A stretch of DNA of 64,000 bases from the NCBI RefSeq assembly GCF_000787575.1, contig NW_012236499.1, positions 124,001 to 188,000 on the forward strand. The letters are read 5' to 3'. The DNA is from Acytostelium subglobosum LB1. Its lineage: Eukaryota > Evosea > Eumycetozoa > Acytosteliales > Acytosteliaceae. The notes below the pieces were generated by a model. The model saw nothing but the letters and a program-made list of their open reading frames with translations, had not been told where the DNA came from and ran no database searches. Positions 1-11,410 of this stretch are shown one piece after another. Both the position numbers and the translations under genes were made by a program. Each line of letters starts with the position of its first letter. Within the stretch, counting starts at the first letter, position 1.

Positions 1-1844
1 TGCAACCAATTGCTGACCACAATGTTCTTGTGCTAAAGTCTGCCAGATGATGCTGTTCCACCAACATCTCGATCACTCCATCGTGTGGTCCACCCTGCAT
101 CATTGCGAAAGACAACAGTTCATTGCATATCTCTCTTGTAAAGCATTGTGGACGATGTTCCAACAACACCTCGATGACGCCCTGGTCACCTGTTGCCGCA
201 GCCACAAATGCCAAGATGTCCACTGATGAATAACATATCATGTTTGGTTGTTTCCTAAGTACATGTTCCAACAGTGTTTGGACATTAAGAAGTCGAGAGC
301 ATCAATCGATCCCTCAAACAAATTAGATGCGAGTATTTTGTTTGTGTTCAATTTTGGCCATGTTCATCAACTTGATCACATCCAGACTTGTATCGGGATC
401 GTCTGATTCCAGGAAAGTCGTGTAGGGATCAGTCTCAATACAGTATTGAGATCTGAATTGTTGGAGGTCCAGGACAAACTCAGCCCGTGGCAAGCATTGG
501 ATGGCCACCTTGGTCTGCATGATATTGCCATGTTTGATCAATGAGTCAAACAGGATACGAATATATAAACAGAAATATCCACGTGATGTTCTTCCATTGT
601 TGTGAGGGAAGTCTTCATGTTTAGGTAGTACCTTCCACAAGGATGGGTCCATCAAGCATGATATAAGGACATAATCGCCGGTAGCAATATACTCTCGTAT
701 ACATGTTGCCATGATAGAAGGCTGGCTACCCGATCCAGTATCCTCAGCCACCCCCTTGAGAAAGGCATGCATTACTGCGCGTCTTGTATGATCGTCCAAG
801 ATGGAATGGTCAATGACATTGTTTGGACTAATTGCCTTGAGTGTCAACTCCCAAGTGATGGCCAACATATTTGTGATCCATTGATTGATTGATTATTATG
901 TGGTATGATATTCCAGTGCATAAGACGCTCGATGTTGGCAAGGGGCCGGGTGAGAGGATGTGTTGGTGGAGTGTTCGTGTGAGTGCATGACGGACAGCCA
1001 GGACACTTAACATCATCATCTCCAAACAATCCATCAATGATAACTTGATCGCAATCAGATATGGAGGTTGTCTTTACGGGCATTGTATCTGACATCCTTA
1101 ATTAATTAATTCTGGGATATGTCCAAGTATGTAACGAAGGTTATCCCTGAGATGAGGTTCTCTCCATATTGTTCTGCAGTCTCTGATCATACTTGTTACT
1201 AAGTGTTCATTAGGTTATGATGACGATGATGGAGTCAACTGCAGCATGTCGGTGAGGTACCTTGCCATGGGGTAGCGACGATGATCAATGGCCAGCGTGA
1301 TCAATCTACTCATGTCGACTTTAAACTTGATGGGCTCTGTCTGGAACAACAATGTTTGAACGATGGCCATGTTGCCAGCGATCACTCCATTGTCAAGCAT
1401 TGAAGGGTGAGTAAAGTATTGTTTGAAAGATGCATAGAGTTGATTGAATGTGTTGGCGTCAAGATCACTCGACAAGCATATCATCCTGATTGCTTCAACA
1501 TTGATGTTGAGGTGGAGGCCTAGTTTGATGCGATCGCGCAGCAGACCAAAGTGTCGATGTTTGACGATGGCCTGAGCATCAGTCCAATGATGATACTTCG
1601 TTCGAAATAGAGGTAGTTTGGAGCATGTCCACTCCCATCCCTCCTTTTTGTTATGATCATGATCAGTTAAGAATGGAGGGTTGTTGGCCACATGATCAAA
1701 CATTGAGTACAACTCTGATGGTGATAATACTGAACCTGGAATACTTCGAGATAACCTTATTATCCTCTTTAACAAAGTCCTATTTATCAACACACTCTTT
1801 ACAATACATTGATCATTATGTGATATCTGAACATTCTGGACCAT
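1..1844 (-). pseudogene. Degraded ankyrin-like dictyostelid family gene (3' end outside window)
   Basis: Read on the minus strand, coding-type sequence begins at about 1844 (Met followed by VQNVQISHND) and continues to the window edge. The N-terminal part resembles the start of a large dictyostelid family with diverged ankyrin-like repeats: a short helical head, then a segment containing the words KHRHFGLLRDRIKLGLHL. The last 300 bases encode two repeat-like units of the form GDQGVIEVLLEHRP and HDGVIEMLVEQHHL. The reading frame is not continuous. There is an in-frame TAA at 1215-1217, after which the same frame stays coding for about 37 codons; a further stop lies near 1097; and frame changes are needed near 340 and near 285. 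Between 868 and 1095 a stretch starting MSDTMPVKTT could be a separate exon. I read the whole as one decayed gene, but several small genes or sequence errors are possible. Function is unknown. Confidence 0.5.
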
Positions 1845-4800
1845 TATATATCTTGTTAGATTGATTGTTTGTTTGGAAGAGTGATTGAATTGAATGAAAG
1901 GTATTTTTTTTATCATCAATCCCTTTTGGGGGTCATCTAATCAAACAAAGAAATAAAGATAAAATGGACACACCTTTGGATATCAATGGACATAGATAAA
2001 GATGACAATGAATGGATATAATACACTTTTCTTACCTCTGTTACCCAATCAATCACTCTCTCACTAACATACATCCAATATCCTTCTTGACCTATTCTCA
2101 AAACAAAAGTTATAACTTTGTGTGTTCCATTCCATTGCACTTGTCATCAAAGTCAAGAACACCGAACATCATTCATTCGAATGTCGTCCAAATGAAGTAG
2201 GTGTTACGTATATGTGTCATCATTGTCATCATCTTGTTGTTATAACATTATACTTTTACATTATGTGATGTCACAAATGTTACCACTTCACTATGATCAC
2301 TTCACTTACTCACACATTCAATCAATCCATCAATCAATCATTGCCCTGGTCAACATGTCTTTGTGTTTGTACTAGCCACAAACACATACATGTGTCTAAC
2401 ACACACACAAGTTGTAAGACAGGCTCTATTCCAATGTCTAACAATAGCAATGGGAGACCTTCAGCAAGTCTGCCAGTCAGGCAAGACCCAACACCAACTC
2501 CAACGAGCTGTTGCAATCACCATCACTCGAGATTAATTAATCATTCTACACAATCAACAGCAACAGCAGCAGTAGTAGTTCAAGAATGGGGTTGAAGGGG
2601 TTCCATGTCTAATGCCATCTGTTGACATGTTTCGCGTTACATGGAGCATGGAACCAAAGGTCTGTCTGCCAGGTCTGTGTGCTTGACGGTCAAGACAACA
2701 AGTTGAACAAATGAATGAATGAACGAATGAATCCACAAATCATGAAGTAGTATCCCATCTGATGGTCTGAAGAATGAGCCAGTCGTGGATCTGTAGGAGA
2801 TGTGTTGAGGAGCAACATGAACATGTAACACATAACTGAATGATTGATTGAACGTGAATGTTCTCTCTGCCTTTATGAGTGTGAATGAGTGAACGAGTGA
2901 TGTCCAGATTGTTCCCCACTTTATCACCAATCATAAGGTATGTAGATGTTCTATGTTCAGGTACATATCCTATAAACAGCGAATGGGCGATGTGATGGGC
3001 AAAGTCAATTCGACTGATCACCTGATTTGATTGTTTGATTATCTGTGTGGGTGTGTGTGTTTGAGTCAAACCCATCAAACAATCAAACAAACAATCCAAT
3101 CACCACACTGTTTGATCACACCCTTCACTGATCTAGTGACACCCTTACACTTACAGTTACCCCTAAACCTAATCACGCCACGAACTCTCTTTGGACCACC
3201 AATCACCACGACGCGCCACCCTTTACAACACCGTTCTCATTGTCATGGCTCGTGGCACGCGCCTATCTCATCGCCAAAGGGAGGTGTGGGTCTGGGCATC
3301 CGCCCGTTCGTCCGCCATTGGGCACCACCTGATGATTACAGGGCTTGAACAACAACATCATGTAAATAAGTTTGACGTTTATTGGCGGTGGCAACAGCAT
3401 CATGTTGGCGGTCGGTCGTGGAAGGTACTCTGAAGACCTACTTCTCAGGCGCCAGGATTCTCGCTCCCATCGTTGGGGATTGATCACAATGTGTGAGTTA
3501 GTGAGTGGAGTGAATGAATAATTGATTGAATTGTTCGACTGAATGAAGTGAAATGTAATGGAATAGTGAAGAAGAATGGATGAGTTGTCACATGATTGAA
3601 TGGCTGAAGAGAGAGAGTGAGTGGAACTGGCGTGAATGGAGTGAAGGTGAGCGTTGGTACCGATCACTCTAACAAGAGATAAAAGTGGACCAATTGGATA
3701 AGTGACCACAACTTAAAGTCCATTGCAACCCCCTACTAGTACCACTATTATATCTTTAAAAGATAAAGATATAACTTATATTATTTATTCATTTATATAT
3801 TTGTATTAAGGACCCTACACACATATATATATATAAACATAACCCCAACATTATATCACTCACTCACTCAATCAATCAATCAATCTAATTAATTAATCTC
3901 ATAAACACATTATAAATATATAAATATAAAAACTTATTATTATTATTATTATTATTAGGTATGTTCAATCAATCAATCTTGATTCAGTCGATTGATCAAT
4001 ATCACCCCATCCATCTTCCATCCATCTTCCAGCCTTCCATCCTTCCATCCAACAATCAATCAATCAGTCATTCTTTGTCGATATATTGTCAAACTATAAA
4101 CTTGTGCGACCAATTAAATCTTGTTTGACTGGATTACTCCATAATTCATGACATCAATCAATCAGATAATGAATATCAATCAGATTGGATCATGATCGAC
4201 CATGTGACCCGACTTCCATTGACCAACTCACACACATGTGATGTTCACCTTCCATCACATTCATCTATTTCCAACCACATGGCAACTTACTCCATCATCA
4301 TATGTTGATGTTATTAATGTTTATGTATGTTTATATTTATTGTGTCCAATTGATTAATCAATCAACTTGGTGTCTAGAACCCCCCTACATTCTCACTCAC
4401 TCAACAATCAATCAATCAAACCACACCAAGCGTCGAGAGTATTTCGCGGTAATGTGTGTGAGAATGAATGAGTGAGTGAACTTGTGGTATAAGGAGTATC
4501 CGAGTTATTGGGGCACATGGTGGTAGTGGTGTCCTTTCCGATTCGATTGGTTGGCTGATTGATGGACGACCACTTATGGGTTTGTTTGTTCATGACGCAC
4601 TTGCCACACCATCAACATCACCATCAGCTGACCCATCCACCCCATCAGCTGACCATCACCCACTTCCACTCAATCAACACTCACACCCACAAACACACAC
4701 TGAGTGTTTGATCAATCATTCTGATCGCGTGTGTGCGCGACTATTCGATAACCTTTGATGGGAAGAGATATAATGTGATGTTATGTGATGTACAGGTACT

Positions 4801-5093
4801 ATGTTTACATCGACTGATTGATGGAAATAACGAGTGTTATTCCAATGTATCGTCGTTGCAACAAGTACTTACACACTCACTCTCATGTACCCCATAACGC
4901 TACTTAAAACTGTCTCACAGCAGTCCAATCAACAACAACAATTCAAACACCATCCATCCAAATTTGCTTGTCAGTGGCCAGTTTATACCATTCCCGCTAT
5001 CCACTCATAATTATATTTATATATATATACATATAATCAATCAATCAATCAATCAACCCGGAGTTGGAGGCCATTCCAATCACCACACCCCCT

Positions 5094-5134
<41 letters not shown>

Positions 5135-6060
5135 TAATCCACACCTCAACCTATCCCCATGCAACGCATCATCATCCCTGTTGCCAAAGATTCCACATCC
5201 ATCACACTCCACTCCACTCCACTATCCCCATCTATCGAATGATTGATTGAGCGAATCATCAGCTTCAACATCATCAAATGGCAGCGCGTATTTCCTCAAC
5301 TGTTCACTCAGACAGGCAGGCAGGCAGGCTGGCATCCAAGCAGGCACTTCGCCAACTTGTCTCGGCGCACAACTGGTGTCGATGTTGGGGAGCGTGCCAC
5401 GACATGGAATGGCGCGTAGAAGTGTAGCTGGAAACTGTTAAATGAATCCATAACACTGATAAGGTTTGTGCTGCCATAATTACCAACGATCATTTGTTAT
5501 ACATATCGTATTGTCGTGGAGTCGTGTCGTGTCGTATATCATGATGATGAAGGAGCTGGATATTTTTGAGTTGGAGCATCTTACGCGCTGTTCCAACCCT
5601 TCGCACCTATCCCCCATCCCCTTCCACCTCAATATTCTCTCTCATATCCAATTCCAACTCTCTCTCCTCTTCCACACTTTGTCACTCAGTCAGTCATTCA
5701 TTCCATGCGCGTCTATATAACCCAATCATTGGATGACTTCATTCTCCAAGCGCTACTTTGTGAATTCAAACAACAGCCGCGTACTTCCTTTACCTTACTT
5801 CTTGCTCAAAAGAAGCAGGAACACCAACCAACACAATCAACATCAACAATAACAATAACAACATTAGCAATAACAGTAGTAGTAGCCGAGTTGGATGTTT
5901 GACCTCAAGACTAATACCCTACCTACCTCCCTACATTGTCACTCTGCCACGCCATCCACTTCATCCAATCAATCAATCAATCATCTCTGGAATTTTAGTG
6001 TCCGTCCATCCACAGTGTACATAATTTATTCTTTATTTATTATTACTATTTTACTTTAAC

Positions 6061-6095
<35 letters not shown>

Positions 6096-6126
6096 ATAAT
6101 CAATCAATCCATCCATCAACCCGACA
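1845..6126. other. Long intergenic region, microsatellite rich
   Basis: I see no convincing gene in these 4.3 kb. Short open frames are present but have low-complexity, Ser/Thr/His-rich products and no conserved motif. The DNA holds many simple repeats: (TTA)n at about 3935-3958 and 6061-6095, and (TCAA)n at 3867-3885 and 5094-5138. Two patches, about 3160-3480 and 5290-5420, are richer in GC than their surroundings and could hold non-coding RNA, though no known RNA signature was recognised. The final 60 bases before 6127 are AT-rich with oligo-purine character, as expected for a dictyostelid promoter and leader. Confidence 0.5.
5094..5138. repeat. (TCAA)n microsatellite
   Basis: A run of about eleven TCAA tetranucleotides with one variant near the end. 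The same tetranucleotide occurs in short runs in most introns and spacers of this window, so it is a genome-wide habit of this organism rather than a local element. Confidence 0.9.
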
Positions 6127-7960
6127 ATGAAGAATACTTCAGTCCTAATGTTGATGGCCTCCCTGGTATTGACCATGACCGTGGTCAATGCTGGTAACCT
6201 ACCAAAGTCCTTTTATGACTTCATCGTAGTCGGTTCCGGTCCAGCTGGAAGCATCGTCTCATACAGGTAAGTACATCAATNGGGGTTCCAACATCATCGC
6301 CACTCACTCACTCACTGATACACTCAATCACTTACACTCATACACTAGGTTGGCTGAAGAGGGCTACTCTGTATTGGTCCTGGAAGCTGGAAAGCAATCA
6401 ATGGGTAAGCTTGGTGGTGAAGATATTGTTGGTACAAAGGGTGTGATGTCACCTACTGGAGAGTACTTGGCAAAGGAGCGTGTGACAATCTATGATGTAC
6501 CATCAAAGTGGCAAGCTGCATCAATCAGTGGCGCAAAGTGGGGCTACAAGGGCACCGGAATCGCTCAGATCGTCGGAGGCTGCACCAACCACAATGGCAT
6601 GGTCTTCCAACCGGGCACTTGCGCAGACTACAACAGCTGGGGCGTGCCAGGCTGGAACTGCAGTGTGATCACCAACGCCATCAAGAAGCTGTCCACCATC
6701 CAGACGCCAGCACTTGTCAACAGCACTATCCACGGCCACTCGGGTCCGATCAAGATCAACTCGTTGCCATTCGATCGTGAGGGAATGGACTTTATCGCCT
6801 CGTGTAATGCCAGTGGCCTGCCCTTCAACGACGACTTCCAGAAGGAGCCAAGGGATGGCTGCGGCTATTTCAACTTCAACGTCGATAAGAACACCGGACT
6901 GCGTTCGTCGCCCGCCCACGAGTACTTGATCAAGGCCATCAATGATTATAGCACCGACCTTGTTGCCGAGGCCACCGTTCAGCGTATCAAGTGGAGATTT
7001 GACCTGTTCTCGAATAAGTACATGGCCACTGGCGTCGAGTACGTGCTAAAGTCCAATCCTTCGCGCGTCTACACGGTAAATGCTCGCAAGGAGGTGATCT
7101 TGGCCGCCGGCGCGCTCAACACACCCAAGATCCTGATGCAGTCTGGCGTGGGCAATGAGACCTACTTGAACCAGTTCAAGCCACACATCCCCAACGTCGT
7201 GTCAGACTTGCCGGGCGTGGGCCGCAACCTAAAGAACCACTTCCTCTTCTTTGGCCTGTTCAAGTATGATGGTCCCGAGACGCGTCCATCCCTCTACGAG
7301 CAGTTCTCGCTGGACATCCAGTACCAGACCACGGGCGCCGGCTTCCACGGCACACCCGGCTACTCGACCGGCGTGTGGTTGCGCTCCAACCGTAGCGACC
7401 CACTCTCTGTGGAGAATGTGATGATCGTGCAGCCAGGCGCCATCGGCTCAATCACACCATTCAAGTCAGTCATGCTGGGTGTGTCGATCTCCAAGCCCAA
7501 GCCAGGCGTGCACTTCATCGCTCTGAGCACCAACAAGAGCGGTGACTGTTACGAGTTCTTTGCGCGCCATCCAGAGGTCAACTTCACGTTGTTCCAGAAT
7601 CCAGAGGACGCCAACACCTTGCTGAGAGGCTGGAAGGAGGCCAATCGCATCATGTCCTTCCCACCAATGAGCTCGCTGATGACCAACATCGTGCCAGGCA
7701 ATGCCAACAATGATACTGAGATGCTGGCCTACATCAAGTCGAGTGCCGTGCCTCACGACCATTGGTGCTGCACCGCCAAGATGGGACCAGCCACCGATCC
7801 AATGGCCGTGGTCGATCCTCAACTGAGAGTTATTGGAGTCAAGAGTTTGAGAGTGGTAGATGCCTCTGTTATCGTGGATCTGCCTCACTCTTTGATGCAG
7901 GCAACAGTGATGGCTGTGGCTGAGGTCGCTGCCGGTCACATCATTGCTGCATGGTCATAA
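6127..7960 (+). CDS. Secreted GMC-family oxidoreductase (FAD dependent)
   Basis: Two exons, 6127-6266 and 6349-7960, joined across a GTAAGT...CTAG intron, give 583 residues. The first 22 residues (MKNTSVLMLMASLVLTMTVV) form a signal peptide ending near VNA. Immediately after, DFIVVGSGPAGS is the dinucleotide-binding motif of glucose-methanol-choline oxidoreductases, followed by VLVLEAG, the acidic end of the second strand. GAKWGYKGTG and GCTNHNGMV lie in the FAD-covering region. The C-terminal signature is intact: PHDHWCCTAKMG carries the expected active-site His, then LRVVDASVIVDLPHS. The enzyme should oxidise an alcohol or sugar substrate in the secretory pathway or outside the cell; the substrate cannot be read from sequence. 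There are several N-glycosylation sequons. A single undetermined base (6281) lies in the intron. Confidence 0.9.
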
Positions 7961-8535
7961 GTATGATCATTCATTCCATTTTGCCTTGCTGTGTGCCGTG
8001 CTGTGCTGTGTACTACTACATGTTTTGTAACATAATGTCGGAACCGACCGACGGACCGACCTACCAATCGCCGACCGCCGATCAGAACCTGCACCGTCTC
8101 GCAACCAAACTTGGTCGCGTGCCTACCCTTTCAGCTCTCCCTCTCCCTTCTTCCTTCCTTTCCCTCCTACCTACTTTCCTCCCTCCGAACACCCTTCCTC
8201 CTTTTTGTAGCATATCATTCATTCATTCATTCATATTGTATGTACATTACAAGGACCTTTCAGTGCCTTGTACCAATTCACAACCATCATAGGCTATGTA
8301 CTCGATACCAATAAATACCACTCCTCTCTCTCTCTCTCTCTCTACCTACATATACATACATATCTCTATCTCTATCTCTATCTTTATCTCTTCTTCTCTC
8401 AATGTGTGAATGTTTGAAGAATGGTGTTTGGAAACCAAACGCAAAGATCAAGTTGAACTTCACCACAAGCTCATTTTCAACAACATTCAAACAAACACAA
8501 ACAAATACAGATACAGCTACAGATAGAGATATAAT
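7961..8535. other. Intergenic spacer with GC-rich patch and CT/TATCTC repeats
   Basis: No gene seen. The 3' flank of the oxidoreductase has an AATAAA at about 8310. A GC-rich patch at 8037-8130 with repeated CCGACCGA-like words stands out from the AT-rich surroundings. A (CT)n run at 8325-8343 is followed by (TATCTC)n to about 8390. The last 60 bases are AT-rich leader for the next gene. Confidence 0.5.
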
Positions 8536-9781
8536 ATGGGCAATGATACAATGATTGAATCATCCAATATATTGGAGGAAGTTGATAATTCAACACAATG
8601 GTTAAGTGATAATGCTAAACATGTCACAATCAATCTACCTTCAATCGATCAATTCATACAAGACTTGCAACAAGGTAGGTAGTCTGCTGGCTATGGCGCC
8701 AATGATAACAATGTCAATGAAGTTACAATACTCATTCAATCATTCAATCATACAATGAATGAACAGATGATTACAAGTCAAAATCATCCGCAGTCAACTT
8801 CCCTTTGAACTTTAGTGACCACCAACAAGAGATCAACTTCTGGTTCATACTGGACTTGATCAATATTGGAAGGTAATCAATCGACACACACTCATTCAAT
8901 CATACTTTCAATCGATCAATCATTCACTTACATTCATGTACTTCATCAGTGGATTCCGCAAGGAGCTTCATGACGCGTCAAATAGAGGCGCCTACGAGAC
9001 GATATGTTATGGCCTGTTTGGAATGTTCTTGTCGCAGTCGGGTAACTTGAGTGCCAAGTTCTTGTCGAATATGTCCTTGCATGAGGTGTCATCATACTTT
9101 GGAATTCCAGTGTCTGTTGAGGTGCAACAACAGGTTGGCATCTACACATACAAGGACTCATCTCTCAAGCCACTGGCCATTCACATTCATCAGATACTGC
9201 GCGAGAGCGCAAGGATATTGGGCGAGCTTGGCTACAATGACTTTGGCGCAATGGTCCTCAAGGTGACCGACCCTGCGCGCCCAGACTCGGCTGCCAATTC
9301 GGCCGCACTGCTTGTCCAGCGACTCGTCTCCACATTCCCCGCTTTTGCCGACCGCCACACATGCGGAGGCCAGACGATACACATTTACAAGAAGGCTCAG
9401 CTGTTGTGCGCTGACCTGTACAGACGCTTCAAGGTCGACCTGCCCGAGCGCTTTGCCTTCAAGGACATTGACTCGCTGACAGTCTTTAGCGACAATGTGC
9501 TGCCAGCTGTGCTGCGCAAGTACGGCATACTGACGCTGTCGACAGAGTTGGCCGAGTGGGTAGACGCAGGCAAGGAGCTGCCCCCTGGCGAACAAGAGGT
9601 CGAGCTGCGCGCCGTCGCCGTGCACGCCTGTCGCCTCATTGTCAACCGCGCACACTCAATCGACGCCAACCACTTCATTGGCAATCAAGTCACACTCGAC
9701 TACTTCCTGTGGACCAAGGGCAAAGATAATGGATTCCGCCAAGCCGAGCGACATTACACCAAACAGACTATCTTTTATTGA
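8536..9781 (+). CDS. Queuosine salvage protein (Q_salvage / DUF2419, C9orf64-like)
   Basis: Three exons, 8536-8674, 8767-8872 and 8950-9781, give 358 residues. Introns have GTAGGT and GTAATC donors and short AT-rich bodies. The protein matches the family once called DUF2419 and now known as queuosine-nucleoside glycosylase (QNG1), which releases queuine from salvaged queuosine for re-use in tRNA. Recognisable segments are FPLNFSDHQQEINFWFILDL around residues 55-75, then NIGSGFRKELH and GAYETICYGLFGM, and the C-terminal TLDYFLWTKGK with the WTKGK-like end. Length is typical (about 340-360). No signal or transit peptide is seen, so cytosolic. Its stop codon lies 4 bases from the stop of the convergent Use1 gene, so the two transcripts must overlap at their 3' ends. 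Confidence 0.8.
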
Positions 9782-9785
9782 TTGA

Positions 9786-11012
9786 TTAAAGGGAACGCGG
9801 TTTGGGCGTTATCTTCATAAACATGTATGTGCCCATGAAGACGAGCAGCACGACGACGATGATCAGACAGTAGTTGAGCATGTCTTTGGAGCTGCCATCG
9901 GTGTAGTCCTTCAGCTTCTTGGATTGATCGCCAATCTTGGTGCGATTCGACCCCAGCATCACATTGATCTCGCCAATCATCTTGTCATCGCTCTCCAACT
10001 TGCTGGACAGCTTGTTTGATTGATTCTTCAAATGCTCTGTGTACATCAACATCTCCTTTGTAATCTCGTCCTGCACCTTCCTCTGTTCCTCGGTGATATC
10101 GCGTACAGAGTCTTCAGATGTTGTTGTTGATGATGCATTCGATGAGTTCTGGCCGTGACCGCCTCTACTCAGCAAGTCCATCAACTCCCTCGAGTTTGAA
10201 GAGGTCGTACTACCATTGTTGTTGTTGTTTGATTGATTGAACTTGCTTCGATGGATGACTGCCGAGGAGGATGGCGATGATGAGGAGAGGGGAGATGCTG
10301 ATTGAAGTGATGAGGAAGAGAGAGATTGTGGACTGCCCTTGGTATCGATCAATCTCTGTACCATCTTCTTGGTCTCATTGTTCCTTACTTTATACACAGT
10401 ATGTACCTCATCCATCTTATCACTATGAGGTATATTGCTTGATTGTAACTGTACCATTGACAACTTGGTAGCAGCAGGTGTGTTCTATTGTTTTAGTTTG
10501 TAGTTGCAGTGTTAGTCAATGTTGCGATGGGGACAAAGAGAGAGGGACACATACAGACTTCTCCTGACCAAGGAGACTAACCAACATTCCTATCTTCCTT
10601 GCATATTCAAACATTGTCTCTTTGGTAGGTATGCTATATGTGTCACCAGTGACACCTGTCTTGACTGTCTTCTTTGTATTGTGCTCTGTCGTATTGGCAT
10701 TCTCAATCATATCCTTCAACTGTCTATGCTTGGAGAATAGTACTGGGAGGAACTTGATTGATTGAATGAGTTAGTACATCAATCATTCATTCATTCATTC
10801 ATTCATTCATTCATTGATTCAATGATTCGGTATACCTTCTCAACCGATGCCATGTCTCTGTTTGAAGTGTTGGCCATCAACTTCTCACAGGACTGTATCA
10901 GACGCTTGAGGTTAACCTCTAACTTGTGTATCTCATGATTGACATCTTTGATTGTTGATGTCGATTCATTGTTGTTGTTATTCGAACTTGTAATTATAGA
11001 ATCCCTTGCCAT
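9786..11012 (-). CDS. Use1-like SNARE (ER Qc SNARE for Golgi-to-ER fusion)
   Basis: Three exons on the minus strand: 11012-10836, 10752-10555 and 10484-9786, giving 357 residues. The chosen joins (GTATAC and GTATGT donors, TCAAG and AATAG acceptors) keep the frame throughout. The N-terminal exon (MARDSIITSSNNNN...) contains an amphipathic segment, EIHKLEVNLKRLIQSCEKL, as in Use1. The middle is Ser/Asn-rich. The SNARE motif runs from about residue 235 (TEEQRKVQDEITKEMLMYTE) through NQSNKLSSKLESDDKMIGEI to the tail anchor CLIIVVVLLVFMGTYMFM near the C terminus. Use1 works with Sec20 and Ufe1/syntaxin 18 in retrograde transport to the ER. It converges with the queuosine-salvage gene and diverges from the RsfS-like gene. 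Family assignment rests on layout and the SNARE segment. Confidence 0.8.
10786..10813. repeat. (ATTC)n microsatellite inside Use1 intron 1
   Basis: About seven ATTC units in the first intron of the Use1-like gene; no further structure seen. Confidence 0.85.
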
Positions 11013-11410
11013 TGTATATCTCTATCTACTTATCTATCTATCTCTCTATATACATTATAATTATACATTGATTCATTCATTGATTGACACCAACTTCACT
11101 TTAATGTTGTTTCGGGAGTTCCAGACACACACTCACACAATGGGAGAAGTCGATTGATGAGTCACAAAGACAATGGACTACATCAATTGAGTTACTAGGT
11201 CGAACTTCCTTCTTTCTTCAGATCAACCAATCCACCGACTAATAACAACATAGTTATACATTGATCATCTGAAAGAGTGGACGAGGGTGTTGGTCAATCA
11301 GCTGAGTTGGGTTAAAAGTGAACTTACACCTCATCAACTTCACACTCTCTCACTCAACCAATCATTCATTCTAATCACATAATTATAAATATACGGGTAC
11401 AAGCCAAACA
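11013..11410. promoter_or_regulatory. Divergent promoter region, Use1 / RsfS-like
   Basis: These 400 bases separate two start codons on opposite strands and must hold both promoters. The DNA is AT-rich, with pyrimidine tracts just upstream of each start (TCTATCTACTTATC near 11020-11045; ATAATTATAAATATACGGG near 11380-11398, a TATA-like stretch before the ATG at 11411). No specific factor site was recognised. Confidence 0.45.

Noticed and set aside
2293-2595. 100-codon plus-strand frame starting in (TCAA)n
   Set aside because: Begins and ends in simple repeats, with no splice sites or conserved motif.
7466-7939. 157-codon antisense frame in the GMC oxidoreductase
   Set aside because: Shadow of a GC-rich coding exon; the plus-strand protein is complete and conserved.
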